DNA of 64,000 nt from Embiotoca jacksoni (lineage: Eukaryota > Chordata > Actinopteri > Embiotocidae): the NCBI GenBank assembly GCA_022577435.1, contig JAKOON010000011.1:20169531-20233530 (forward strand). The letters run 5' to 3'. The notes under the pieces are model-generated. The model was not told the origin of the DNA. It saw only the letters and a program-made list of their open reading frames with translations, and ran no database searches. This document shows, one piece after another, positions 49,972-62,214 of this stretch. Both the position numbers and the translations under genes were made by a program. Position 1 is the first letter of the stretch; every line of letters begins with the position of its first letter.

Positions 49972-52310
49972 TACACGATGCTGCTGTTTAAGCTCCCATA
50001 GTTCTTTGTGCAAAATTGTTTCAAAGGTACTGACACAACCACACAGTCGTAACATGCTGAAGAGGAGAGGAAGTGATGTGATTGGCAGGTGCCAATAACA
50101 GATAAACTGGTCATTAAAGCTGCTCATTATTCTAAGATAGTTGTGTAACAACTGTTCTCCAGTTGCTCCTCTCTATAAAGAGGAGATGCCATTATTGCCA
50201 GTACATTTATTTTTCGAGCGTTATTGTTCACCTGGTGAATGTACCCTTGTTGAAACTGCTTCAGGATGTTCTTTATTTTGCCTTAAATTTTGCTATTTTT
50301 TCAGGGATACAGCAACCAAATTCTTCACTGCATCGATATTCTAAACGATTCATTTGAATTTCTACATGTTGTGATACACTTGAATATATTTTCAGTATTA
50401 TCATTATTTGGCTGAAATTGTAGCTGCCATGGTTAAACATTTTGTGATACACTTGAATATATTTTCAGTAATGGTATCTGGTGTTATGAGATGATTTGGT
50501 TTTGTAAACAGTAGAGGTACTAGTGGACAGTTCGGGTTGGTCAGTAGTGTGTGGTCACCGACTCGCTTCTCAACCGCCATTTTGAAGGCCACTTTCTGGC
50601 CTTTCTGACGTTCGATGGTCTCCTTCATGTGTTTGCCTCCCGCAAGCTTGCAGGATATGCAGACGTGACGTGTGTGCAGCCCAGCATGATTGCACATGGT
50701 TTGCATATCCAGTGTCACCATTTCCTCTGGTAGCCTGGCCAACTTCGTATATACTGTGCGCTCCTCTTTTCTCTGACCTCCTCTATGCATCCGTTAAGGT
50801 GTGATTCAACCTGCTGAAGTTCATCCTTTGACTCCTCTGCTAGCTTTTTGTTTTCAGTGCAACCGCTGCTTCTCAGCTCGTTCCAATGGTTCATGCAGAC
50901 GTTCGGTACTTTCTTCCTGCACTTAAACTACACAATGCTGCTTCGGCTGAACACTTCAGCTGTTGGTTCTCATAAAATCAAACAAGCACAGCGAACAGAC
51001 TGTTTCCATGCAGAATTATGAGAGCTGTTGATTTTCAGCTGGTGGTGAACTCGAAGGAGTCTGCAGTGACAGCAGCGTGCTTCCTTCACACTCTGCACTT
51101 CCCTCTTTCACTTCCACCTCAACATGAGTTTGAGAGCTTTCTTGCCCCTCCGATGTCGGTTGCCTTGTCTTTAACACACCCTCACGTGTTTCTATGTGCC
51201 GAACCTGTTGACAACAAGGCTTTCGGTCTTCTTTCCTTGAACATGCTTCTTTGATATTTCCTCAACGTCCCGGCGTCCATAGCTGCTGAGAACCAGTTTT
51301 GAGTGCTCGCCACTTAACCTTTCATCTGAAGCCAGTATTTCATTCACAGGTACATTATGGACAGCAGCCTCCACCATGATGGGTTATTTTATTTCAAAGA
51401 ACAGCCAACTTGTGCTCGCTCTTTATCCGGTGGCCTCTGGTTCCTCGGAGGGCTCGCTCTTAAGATGCTCACCTCTGCTTGACTGAACATAATAACTCCT
51501 CACTCCAGAGTTTCCTGCGTTGTACTGTACTGCAGTGCTGCTCAGACTCTTAACTTCAGCTCCGTGCTGATCGTTCTGAAGCCCTGATCATGTTTCTACA
51601 GCCTCGTAAACACCAGACGATCAGCCCAGTGGTATGTAGCCATGTAGATATGTAGGTTATGTGAGTGCAGATCTTGAGATATACGTCACTGAATCTTCTG
51701 CTGCTAATCTGATAGAGTGGAGGTGAATGGAAAGTCCTTTGTTCAAGTGATGATAAATGACTTCCAACATTTAATGGCAACACTAAATGTCCTGGAGACA
51801 TTCATGGGAGACAGTAATCCTGATGCAATCAGGGACGGTCTGTGCTTCGGATCTGTTGGGGAGACAGCTGAATATCTCAAAATCTAAAGCAGATAAACAC
51901 ACAACGTTCTACGTAGCTAGATACCAACAACAAGTCAGAAAATCTGTTTCATCAGTGCATCTTTCTAACACCCGCGTTGGATTCACTGTGGCTGAAATTC
52001 CAGTGTTTTGATATCACTGCTAATGTGTCTCCATATGATCTACTAAAACATGCCTGAGTATTGCTGTTTGTGTATTGCTGTTTGTTGTCAGAAGATTTAC
52101 AGTATACAATGTGTGAAAAAGAAACCGACTTATTGTACAAAAAAAAAAACAAGCTAGTACATATTTATTAAATGCAATACGATGTCTGTATATGGGCTTA
52201 GTCTGATTATAATGAAAAGAAAGGTAAAAGTATGTCATTGGAAATAGATATATTTTTATTTTTTTTTCTGTCTTCTAAAATGGTCACTAAGTATAATTAA
52301 TTTATTGTGT
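49972..52310 (+). other. probable sgsm1 3' UTR and flank
   Basis: No + strand coding sequence follows the sgsm1 stop. If the ATTAAA at 52311 is used, the 3' UTR is about 2.35 kb. The minus strand between about 50404 and 51377 holds a broken coding-like stretch, listed separately. Confidence 0.4.
50404..51377 (-). pseudogene. broken coding-like stretch, unidentified
   Basis: The minus strand shows coding-like blocks in changing frames: MVEAAVHNVPVNEILASDER (51377 downward), then stop-ridden sequence, then a coiled-coil-like segment ENKKLAEESKDELQQVESHL (about 50875-50795), then after a frame change KLARLPEEMVTLDMQT and ETIERQKGQKVAFKMAVEKR (about 50750-50560). The order and composition fit one intronless coding sequence damaged by frameshifts, i.e. 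a processed pseudogene or old retrocopy antisense to the sgsm1 3' UTR. I could not assign the parent gene. The individual open frames are not claimed as genes. Confidence 0.35.
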
Positions 52311-52316
52311 ATTAAA
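52311..52316 (+). terminator. candidate sgsm1 poly(A) signal ATTAAA
   Basis: ATTAAA is followed within 40 bases by a GT-rich stretch (GTGCCTCGTTTGTGTTTTCC), the arrangement expected for cleavage and polyadenylation. It is the best candidate end for sgsm1. Confidence 0.4.
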
Positions 52317-53697
52317 AATCTTATATTTTGCATCCGATGTGCCTCGTTTGTGTTTTCCAAAAGTTTTCTAAACACTTGACAGTTGAATCTCGTAATTATC
52401 TCATGTAAAGTTACATCTATCTATAAAGTTACATCCACAGAAGTTAACCATGGCACTAAGTCACATAAGTTACATGATATATTTAAAAGAAGGGTTTGTT
52501 CCGGTGCCCGTTTGTCCATTTTGAGTCTGAATTATTTCGGCAGGTTTTCCTAAACTAAGTGTCGCTCGTTCTACAACGACGTTGTGTTGTTCTCCCACAG
52601 CGGCATCTGAGCTCTGGAACCTTTCCATCACTCTTTTGGACATGTGAGTGTTGTTTGAAGACAAATTTGAAATAATGTGATACCATCCTTTATTTTTAAC
52701 TCAGAGCTTGAACCAATCAAGTTTCAATTATCTGCTGGGCCAGTTAATAGCAAACAATGCTTCATATTCAGAGCATGAAGACACAGCGGTGACATTTCAA
52801 CCACACTATACAGTATCTTAGATCAAAGTTGAATAGATTATAAGTGTGGGATATTATGAGTCAAAGTATTTTATGCCTTGATAGAAATGATGATAAACCT
52901 TTGTGATTTTAAAAATAAAATTGGACATTTGGACAAACTGTACCTGGAAGTCACTGGGGTAAATAATAAAGCTTCCCTCCTGGTTGTCTGACCTACTGGG
53001 ACACTTCAACCAGAGACAAGTTAACGATAAAGTGAAGTATAACCAGTTCTGTTCCCACACGCTCAAAATGTCTGCTGTGCAAAAAAAACACTTAAAAAGG
53101 AACAAAAATGTCACAGTAAAAGTCTGCATTTTATTGGTAAAGAAAATCATTAAAGATGCATACAAATTATATTCCACCTCCAGGCCACCTCGATCAGCGG
53201 TACACATTAAAAAAAAAAGAGACAGGTGACACTACTCTAAAAGACTCACTAATTTTACGATATCGATTAGCTTCACTGGTTCTTATGATTGGCAAAAAAT
53301 GAATACTTAAAGCTACTGAAATGTGACCCACAAAGGAACATTTAGTCAATTTATGAATTGCGAAATTTGTTTTGGACAATCTAACATTACATGTGTCAAT
53401 GGGCTCTTGTCAAAGTTTGACATCACAACCCAGGATTTCTTTATAAAAGAAATCTCCAATATGTTTACCAGCAATCAACAAACACAACAATCCCGCTTCC
53501 TGATAACACAAGAAAAACTTCTTTAAGGCTGTTGGGAGGAGCAGGTTGTTCAGGGGTTCCTGATCATGGAATGTATGTATCAAGAAACTAAAGGTTTGTC
53601 CTATGAGGAGGCCTGGGGTTAAAAAACAAAACAAATAAAGACAAAATGTAGAATTACAAAAACTTTCTTCCAAATCATCTACACATGACGAACCTTT
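52317..53697. other. sgsm1-srsf9 convergent flank and srsf9 3' UTR
   Basis: AT-rich DNA between two converging genes. The part above about 53110 is probably srsf9 3' UTR. No coding exon was recognised. Confidence 0.5.
53130..53135 (-). terminator. candidate srsf9 poly(A) signal
   Basis: AATAAA on the minus strand, about 560 bases after the srsf9 stop, with T/G-rich sequence downstream. Another minus-strand AATAAA lies near 52690. Confidence 0.4.
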
Positions 53698-55980
53698 CTA
53701 TCGATAATGGCGTGGTGGCGGGCTGTGGTGCTGGGGGGGGTGCCTCCGGGGGGGCGGACTATGTCGTGACATAGCATGGCGTGGAGGCGACTGGTAGCGC
53801 GAAGGGGGAGATCCTCTGTTGTACGGAGGAGAATAGCGACCTCTGGATCTGGAACGGGAGCGCGACCGACCCCAGTTCGGAGTCCCTCTCTCCTCGAAGA
53901 CGCGGATGTAAGCAGTCTCACCCTACAAACGAAAACACAAACACAACGGTTGCTTTTTTTCACCATCTGAAGGAAAGGAATCACTCGATCTACTGACTCT
54001 GGCACTCACTTGATGTGAGCGGAACTCGGTCCGGTCCAATCTGCGGAGCGCGTACTCCATGTCCTCTCGGCGGAGAAACTCCACCACTCCTTCTCCATCT
54101 CGCTGCACATCTGCAAAGCAAACATCTCCTGCTTCGCGCATATGATCCTTTAGATCCTGCCAGCTCCCACTTGGTGGTAACCCTGGATGGGAAAGGACAA
54201 ATGTGATGGGACAAAACATACTTCCTTGCTTAAATCTGTCTGGCAATTCAAATCCAAAATCACTGCAGGGACAAATTTTTACTGTTTCTCCAAATATTAA
54301 CCGTTTTGCTTTAAGTCTCTTTGGGAGAATAATTAAACACAAAGGAAATAGTCACAAAATCCTATTTAGAATACAGACAGTCAAAGAAGTCTAATCTTTG
54401 CTGATAAAAGGTGGTGTGAATATATGACAATATAAATAACACCCATAACCCCACAGTGCTGTATGACAGGCTCAGACAAACAACTCGAAGAAGCCTTCGA
54501 CTTTTAGTGTTTGCTGTTAGTTAAGCAGCCCACTCAAACATTAGAGGAATATAGCACACAACAAATAATTAAAGATGCACAATAACAAAATGACACCTAC
54601 CAGTCCGTACAGCCGCTGTTTGGGGTTATTCAGCAACATGAACAATTTCAGTTTACTGTTTTGTTTTTCATGATCTGAGCAGCGGACTTGACCTCATCCA
54701 TTAGTCCCTTTGACCTCCAGTCCGCCATGAGAGACAGAGACACATATCTGCCTACGACTCATGATGTCCTCTACTAGTTTCCTTGTCCTCCAGTCCGCCA
54801 TGAGAAAGAGAGAGACACATATCTGCCTATGACTCATGATGTCCTCTACTAGTTTCCTTGTCCTCCAGTCCGCCATGAGAAAGAGAGACACATATCTGCC
54901 TATGACTCATGATGTCCTCTACTAGTTTCCTTGTCCTCCAGTCCGCCATGAGAAAGAGAGAGACACATATCTGCCTATGACTCATGATGTCCTCTACTAG
55001 TTTCCTTGTCCTCCAGTCCGCCATGAGAAAGAGAGAGACACATATCTGCCTATGACTCATGATGTCCTCTACTAGTTTCCTTGTCCTCCAGTCCGCCATG
55101 AGAAAGAGAGACACATATCTGCCTATGACTCATGATGTCCTCTACTAGTTTCCTTGTCCTCCAGTCCGCCATGAGAAAGAGAGAGACACATATCTGCCTA
55201 CGACTCATGATGTCCTCTACTAGTTTCCTTGTCCTCCAGTCCGCCATGAGAAAGAGAGAGAACCATATCTGCCTATGACTCATGATGTCCTCTACTAGTT
55301 TCCTTGTCCTCCAGTCCGCCATGAGAAAGAGAGAGACACATATCTGCCTACGACTCCTATGTCCACCTTCCTAGTAGTCCCCTTGACTTCCAGGCCGCAC
55401 CGAGAGAGATATATAATAACTGGCTACGACTCATGACGTCCACCTACCAGTCACTATGACCCGGAATTCAGATCTTCGAGTTGGGGGTCCAAATCTTCCT
55501 CTAGGTCCTCCTCCTCCTCCTCCTCCCCCTCCTCCACCGCCTCCCATTGGACCAGATTTAGCACCAGTGGTACGAGGATACTCCACTCGCAGCTTGGAGT
55601 CCCCGTATCCATATCCATTCCTTCCATAGACAGCATCATCTGCATCCCTAAGAGGAGAGAGCAAAGAACTCCTTACCAAAGCACACCTAGCGCTCACAGC
55701 TCGGATATGCTGTCTCCATCCATCCCCTGCTGGCAGTTGCTGGAGATATTACACCTCACAATTTAAGGCGTCCAACAAGGGGGACGTGATTCGACTCGCC
55801 AAAGACCGTCCTGAAAACTCACCGTGGATCTTCAAATCGGACGAAGGCAAAAGGGATTGTGCCTCTATTGTTCTTCAATTCAATGTCACGGATTTTTCCA
55901 TATTTGTAGAAGAGATCCTCAATGTCTCTCTCCTGGACATCCACAGGAAGATTCCCCACATAGATCCGGCCATCCGACAT
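53698..55980 (-). CDS. srsf9: serine/arginine-rich splicing factor 9, four coding exons
   Basis: Minus-strand exons: 55823-55980, 55448-55647, 54010-54182 and 53698-53922 (158, 200, 173, 225 nt), in phase, giving 251 residues. It is a nuclear SR protein of the SRSF1/SRSF9 subgroup that binds exonic enhancers and steers splice-site choice. RRM1 occupies about 4-77 (RNP2 IYVGNL, RNP1 FAFVRFED). A Gly-rich hinge of 13 glycines follows, then the pseudo-RRM with its invariant SWQDLKDHM near residue 127. The tail has RSRSRSRSRGR, then repeated SPPP/PRH motifs. The start MSDGRIYVGNLP, the ELKNNRGTIPFAF block and the short RS run favour SRSF9 over SRSF1. The tail is richer in Ser-Pro-Pro and longer than the human SRSF9 tail as I remember it. 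Srsf9 is not in an operon; its neighbours face it tail-to-tail (sgsm1) or lie upstream across a large minisatellite. Confidence 0.95.
54694..55447. repeat. 75-bp minisatellite in srsf9 intron 2
   Basis: Nine near-identical 73-75 bp copies, each with TCCGCCATGAGAAAGAGAG, ACATATCTGCCTATGACTCA and CTCTACTAGTTTCC, plus a degenerate tenth copy (about 55370-55447) that runs exactly up to the exon 2 donor at 55447/55448. Most copies carry a perfect AP-1-type TGACTCA. Some copies have ACGACTCA instead of ATGACTCA. Confidence 0.96.
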
Positions 55981-56117
55981 GGTGGTTGAGTGGCACTGCT
56001 GACACAGAATGGGCACCTGTAGACTTTAAGATCACGTCTTGCTTTCAGAAATAGCTGTGGAGGCGGTCCTGATCCTATTCCTAGTCCCAATCCAAAACTT
56101 AGTCCGTCCGCAGCCAA
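55875..56117 (-). other. upstream open frame overlapping the srsf9 start
   Basis: An 80-codon frame starts at ATG 56117 (MAADGLSFGLGLGIGSGPPP), 137 bases upstream of the srsf9 start, in a different frame, and stops at 55875 inside srsf9 exon 1. If the 5' UTR is contiguous this far, it would be an overlapping uORF able to lower srsf9 translation. The transcript start is unknown, and a TGTGTCAGCAG just before the srsf9 ATG could instead be a splice acceptor. Confidence 0.3.
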
Positions 56118-56545
56118 TTCCTTAATTTAGACCAAAATAACTGTAAACCAGCGATGCAGCCATGATAGTAGTAACTGAAGAGTTCAAGAAAAATGGCACA
56201 GGACCTCGGATCCAAGCCTGAAAGCTTGAAAACACACGTAATGAATGTCCAACAGCCTGAACACCTTCTATTGAGTATTATACTGTTAAATAATAAACAA
56301 ACAGAGTAACACATCATTTTCTTCAGTGTGTGTGCAGCTCATAAATATTTACCTAAGAATATATTGGTCAGTGATATTTTTAAATATAAACACATCGTAT
56401 AACAACACACATCATTGATACGAATTCCTGAACATTTTTATTTTCTTTGGGACCAAAATACATCGAGTATATTTGTCTCCACAACAAACCAACTAAACAA
56501 CAAAACACATTTATTGAGTTTATTGAAGAGCATCACAACTGACAG

Positions 56546-59500
56546 ATGTTTTAATAACATTAATCTGGACGTGTTTTTATAATATTAATCTGGACGTGTT
56601 TTAATAACATTAATCTGGACGTGTTTTTATAATATTAATCTGGACGTGTTTTTATAATATTAATCTGGATGTGTTTTTATAATATTAATCTGGATGTGTT
56701 TTTATAATATTAATCTGGACGTGTTTTATTACGTTAATCTGGACGTGTTTTATTACGTTAATCTGGACGTGTTTTGTTACGTTAATCTGGATGTGTTTTG
56801 TTACGTTAATCTGGACGTGTTTTATTACGTTAATCTGGACGTGTTTTAATAACATTATAATCCGGACGTGTTTTAATAACATTATAATCTGGACGTGTTT
56901 TAATAACATTATAATCTGGACGTGTTTTAGTAACATTATAATCTGGACGTGTTTTAATAACATTATAATCTGGACGTGTTTTATTACATTATAATCTGGA
57001 CGTGTTTTATTACATTATAATCTGGACGTGTTTTAATTACATTATAATCTGGACGTGTTTTATTACATTATAATCTGGACGTGTTTTAATAACATTATAA
57101 TCTGGACGTGTTTTAATAACATTATAATCTGTACGTGTTTTAGTACGTTAATCTGGACGTGTTTTAGTACGTTAATCTGGACGTGTTTTATTACATTATA
57201 ATCTGGACGTGTTTTAATAACATTATAATCTGGACGTGTTTTATTACATTATAATCTGGATGTTTTATTACATTATAATCTGGACGTGTTTTAGTACATT
57301 ATAATCTGGACGTGTTTTATTACATTATAATCTGGACTTGTTTTAATAACATTATAATCTGGACGTGTTTTAGTACATTATAATCTGGACGTGTTTTATT
57401 ACATTATAATCTGGATGTGTTTTAATAACATTATAATCTGGACGTGTTTTAATAACATTATAATCTGGACGTGTTTTATTACATTATAATCTGGACGTGT
57501 TTTATTACATTATAATCTGGACGTGTTTTAATAACATTATAATCTGGACGTGTTTTATTACATTATAATCTGGACGTGTTTTAGTACATTATAATCTGGA
57601 CGTGTTTTATTACATTATAATCTGGACGTGTTTTAATAACATTATAATCTGGACGTGTTTTATTACATTATAATCTGGACGTGTTTTATTACATTATAAT
57701 CTGGACGTGTTTTAGTACGTTAATCTGGACGTGTTTTAATAACATTATAATCTGGACGTGTTTTAGTAACATTATAATCTGGACGTGTTTTATTACATTA
57801 TAATCTGGACGTGTTTTAGTACGTTAATCTGGACGTGTTTTAGTACATTATAATCTGGACGTGTTTTAATAACATTATAATCTGGACGTGTTTTAGTACG
57901 TTAATCTGGACGTGTTTTAATAACATTATAATCTGGACGTGTTTTAGTACGTTAATCTGGACGTGTTTTAATAACATTATAATCTGGACGTGTTTTAGTA
58001 CGTTAATCTGGACGTGTTTTAATAACATTATAATCTGGACGTGTTTTAATAACATTATAATCTGGACGTGTTTTAGTACGTTAATCTGGACGTGTTTTAA
58101 TAACATTATAATCTGGACGTGTTTTAATAACATTATAATCTGGACGTGTTTTAGTACATTATAATCTGGACGTGTTTTAGTACGTTAATCTGGACGTGTT
58201 TTAATAACATTATAATCTGGACGTGTTTTAGTACGTTAATCTGGACGTGTTTTAATAACATTATAATCTGGACGTGTTTTAATAACATTATAATCTGGAC
58301 GTGTTTTAGTAACATTATAATCTGGACGTGTTTTAGTAACATTATAATCTGGACGTGTTTTAGTACGTTAATCTGGACGTGTTTTAATAACATTATAATC
58401 TGGACGTGTTTTAGTACGTTAATCTGGACGTGTTTTATTACATTATAATCTGGATGTGTTTTAATAACATTATAATCTGGACGTGTTTTAATAACATTAT
58501 AATCTGGACGTGTTTTATTACATTATAATCTGGACGTGTTTTATTACATTATAATCTGGACGTGTTTTAATAACATTATAATCTGGACGTGTTTTATTAC
58601 ATTATAATCTGGACGTGTTTTAGTACATTATAATCTGGACGTGTTTTATTACATTATAATCTGGACGTGTTTTAATAACATTATAATCTGGACGTGTTTT
58701 ATTACATTATAATCTGGACGTGTTTTATTACATTATAATCTGGACGTGTTTTAGTACGTTAATCTGGACGTGTTTTAATAACATTATAATCTGGACGTGT
58801 TTTAGTAACATTATAATCTGGACGTGTTTTATTACATTATAATCTGGACGTGTTTTAGTACGTTAATCTGGACGTGTTTTAGTACATTATAATCTGGACG
58901 TGTTTTAATAACATTATAATCTGGACGTGTTTTAGTACGTTAATCTGGACGTGTTTTAATAACATTATAATCTGGACGTGTTTTAGTACGTTAATCTGGA
59001 CGTGTTTTAATAACATTATAATCTGGACGTGTTTTAGTACGTTAATCTGGACGTGTTTTAATAACATTATAATCTGGACGTGTTTTAATAACATTATAAT
59101 CTGGACGTGTTTTAGTACGTTAATCTGGACGTGTTTTAATAACATTATAATCTGGACGTGTTTTAATAACATTATAATCTGGACGTGTTTTAGTACATTA
59201 TAATCTGGACGTGTTTTAGTACGTTAATCTGGACGTGTTTTAATAACATTATAATCTGGACGTGTTTTAGTACGTTAATCTGGACGTGTTTTAATAACAT
59301 TATAATCTGGACGTGTTTTAATAACATTATAATCTGGACGTGTTTTAATAACATTATAATCTGGACGTGTTTTAGTAACATTATAATCTGGACGTGTTTT
59401 AGTAACATTATAATCTGGACGTGTTTTAGTACGTTAATCTGGACGTGTTTTAATAACATTATAATCTGGACGTGTTTTAGTACGTTAATCTGGACGTGTT

Positions 59501-59804
59501 TTAATAACATTATAATCTGGACGTGTTTTAGTACGTTAATCTGGACGTGTTTTAATAACATTATAATCTGGACGTGTTTTAATAACATTATAATCTGGAC
59601 GTGTTTTAATAACATTATAATCTGGACGTGTTTTAGTACGTTAATCTGGACGTGTTTTAATAACATTATAATCTGGACGTGTTTTAGTACGTTAATCTGG
59701 ACGTGTTTTAATAACATTATAATCTGGACGTGTTTTAGTACGTTAATCTGGACGTGTTTTAATAACATTATAATCTGGACGTGTTTTAGTACGTTAATCT
59801 GGAC
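56546..59804. repeat. 3.3 kb minisatellite, 24/26/27-bp units, upstream of srsf9
   Basis: About 125 units built on AATCTGGACGTGTTTTA, in three versions: 24 bp (...TAGTACGTT), 26 bp (...TATTACATTAT) and 27 bp (...TAATAACATTAT). A block of about 1.04 kb is present twice: 57380-58430 reappears at 58419-59490 with a constant 1039-bp offset, e.g. the rare GGATGTG variant at 57413 and 58452, and it carries a one-unit gain near 59330. Every standard unit has one CpG, inside GGACGTG. Confidence 0.97.
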
Positions 59805-60545
59805 CGGAAGACGTTTCTGGGCCTCCACTGTCCCTTTTAATGTGACAGTTGGTCAACCGACCAAACCTGTTTGCAGCCTTTCAGATCAACACTCACGGTT
59901 GATGTTTGACTGTAAAGATAACGTTAGATGAGATATGGAGAGCTGCCGGTCAACAACTTGTCTTTAATATTTAAATTAAAAGCAAAAACCTTTTTCTGCG
60001 CCCTGAAACATGTCTGACGCTAAAGCTAGCAGCCTGGCTCGCAGCAGCTAACGGCGGGCTGGGCGCCTTTCACCGGCCGCCGTGGTGGGCTCTCTTCTCG
60101 GGTAGGTGATCACAACATGGACTGTTTCACTGGAAGATTCAGCTTCACGTCGGAGCAGCAGAAGTGCGTCTCGTCTTAATGAGTTCAGCAGCGAGCCGCT
60201 GCGTCTCTTTGGTCGCGCAGGTCAGCTAGTCGGGCTAATTAGCTCCTGCTGCGGCTACAACGCACCAATTGTTCCGACAAAGATAACAAAATTGGGGAAC
60301 TGTATTAAATTCGTGTAATAAACAACACTAGAAATATTAAAAATGTTACATTACCTTTCAAAACAAGTAAGAGAGCCTTCTTTCGTAGATTTAATGCGAC
60401 CAGTTTGCACGCTGTGCTGCTTCCGTGTTAGTTAGCAACCTTAGCAAGTGAGCGGCTCGCTTCGTCTTCTACTTCCTGTTTCCGGCAGACAGCTGTGACG
60501 GTTGGTGCTCTGCTGCCTCCGCTGGTCGGACCGGGTATCAACACC
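59805..60545. promoter_or_regulatory. CpG-rich promoter-like region
   Basis: The stretch after the minisatellite is CpG-rich (about 60000-60240 and 60400-60540) and carries ETS-type motifs on the minus strand (CCGGAAACAGGAAGT near 60470-60485, and CACGGAAG near 60422), as in housekeeping promoters. No coding exon was recognised on either strand. It could be the distant srsf9 promoter with a noncoding first exon (a minus-strand donor-like CC/GTGAGT lies near 59895), or it could serve an unseen noncoding transcript. The role is inferred only. Confidence 0.35.
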
Positions 60546-62039
60546 AGCACTCAAATCTTCATGAAAACAAACCTTTTATTTTAGTTTTATTTCGTCTTAC
60601 ATTGGTTCAATGTTAAATGTTGTGCAGCACGTTGGGGAACAGCTGTTGAATTCAAACTGCTTCACGTAAATCAAATTGGTTTGCTATAAATAAAAATCCC
60701 ACCTGCACTCTGGTGTTATTTCCTTATTTATCTAATTCCATGATTCATACTTAACACATTGAGAGTTATTTAGATCCCCTATTGAACGGCACCAGGTGAT
60801 ATTTTAATAAACGCTGGTTGAGAACGAGCTCTGAACTTCTTCATTTCGGCTCTTGTATTTAAATAAATTGGTTTGACAAAATATTTAAAACCCGTTTCTG
60901 TCTAACCCAGTGCAGTTCATCAGAACCACAAATTACCTTCTCCAAAATAAAATCCATACTTCTCTCGACCAGATTCACTAACAACGAAGCATTAAGTCCC
61001 CACGATGGGAGGATTTCTGTAGGTTGGCTGTTGCATCACAGGCTACTTAAAGCTTTGCTTGTCAAAGTTTTTAATGTGTAGGCTGATCATTGTCTGCTAT
61101 ATCTCAGTCTGAGTCAGAAGGTTTCCACTCTCTGTTCAATCAGTATTTTCAAAGTAAACCTGCTGATAAGAGTTCAGAAGGCTGTAATATGCCCCGACCT
61201 CCCCGGACCATCAACACCGGTATGAAGTTCACACATCCCATAATGATCCACAGTAAACAAAGACATATTCAGATCATTAGATTCAGTCTGAGATAAAGTC
61301 GCCTCTTTCTCAGATGTTGTCAAAGCAGAGGATGTGAATGGAAGTTGGTTTGTAGGCCAACAGTTTCACATTTATTTCCAGAAACAGTGCTATTGTTACT
61401 CGTTACTCAACAACTGAGACCACAGAAGTCTTTTCAGTAAATAAATTGCTCCATAAAACCTCTCAGTTTAGTCTTTTCCAAACCTCATTGGACTTCACTC
61501 TTATACATTTCTACTTAATCCCTTTGTACAACATGTCCTAATGAGTTTACTCAGGATAAGGTAGAAGTAGGCGTATAGCCTCGTTGGGATAATCATACCG
61601 ATGTGAACTCGTTGGCACAACTTTGCTCAAACCTAGAGGACGTATAAATTCCAGGTTCGATCCCCAAGTTTCCAAACATCGCCTCAAATGTGTGCGACTG
61701 AGTTTTGCGGCGATGTCTCCTCGTGAAGAATGTTTTCTTTTGATGCAACAGAGCAGCTGTTTGTGAGTCTTAAATATTTCCCTCAAGGTTGCAACATGAG
61801 AGCTGAAACCAAACTATCAATGAAAGGTGCAATACAAATAAAAATGTGACAGGCTATAAGTTTCACAGCCTTGCTTGCTTACTGTCGACCACGTGGATGA
61901 TGAGTGCAACCTTAAAGCAATTCATCATAACACACGATGTCATATTTATACCAGGAAGTTCAAGTAACAACTTCTATGGTTATTTCTTTATTGAAAAGCC
62001 ATAAAGTGATAAATTAAACTGAGACATCATCTGATCATC
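60546..62039. other. intergenic DNA before prodh
   Basis: AT-rich, with no gene recognised on either strand. A GGTTCGATCCC near 61653 resembles a tRNA B box, but no cloverleaf forms around it. Confidence 0.5.
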
Positions 62040-62059
62040 AGGGGGATCGCCATGTGTTC

Positions 62060-62214
62060 GCGCGTGATGCCTTACAGCGTGACGTACCAAGAGAGGCCCC
62101 GCCCCCCCGTGACGCGCAGATGACGTCCTCTCCCTGGCTCTGCAGCGCGCGCGCAGCCCAACGTCATTTCATCGGCACAGCTTTGATCGACGGGACGTCG
62201 GCGGGACGTCAAGC
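62060..62214 (+). promoter_or_regulatory. prodh promoter with GC box and CRE-like sites
   Basis: Immediately before the prodh start codon lie a GGCCCCGCCCCCC box (62096-62108), GTGACGTA (about 62079-62086), a TGACGTC CRE-type site (62121-62127), GTGACGCGC, ACGTCA (62161-62166) and two GGGACGTC copies (about 62192 and 62203). This is a compact TATA-less CpG promoter, with the 5' UTR inside it. Confidence 0.55.

Noticed and set aside
54694..55322. Repeated MADWRTRKLVEDIMSHRQ frames
   Set aside because: They are translations of the 75-bp intronic minisatellite of srsf9. The units decay into the exon 2 donor and are spliced out.
56685..59828. Repeated KHVQIIMLL frames up to 212 codons
   Set aside because: They are translations of the 24/26/27-bp minisatellite upstream of srsf9, with no coding context.
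61565..61665. tRNA-like A box (TAGCCTCGTTGG) and B box (GGTTCGATCCC)
   Set aside because: The boxes are about 80 bases apart, too far for a tRNA, and no acceptor stem or cloverleaf can be drawn. A tRNA-derived SINE is possible but there is no further support.
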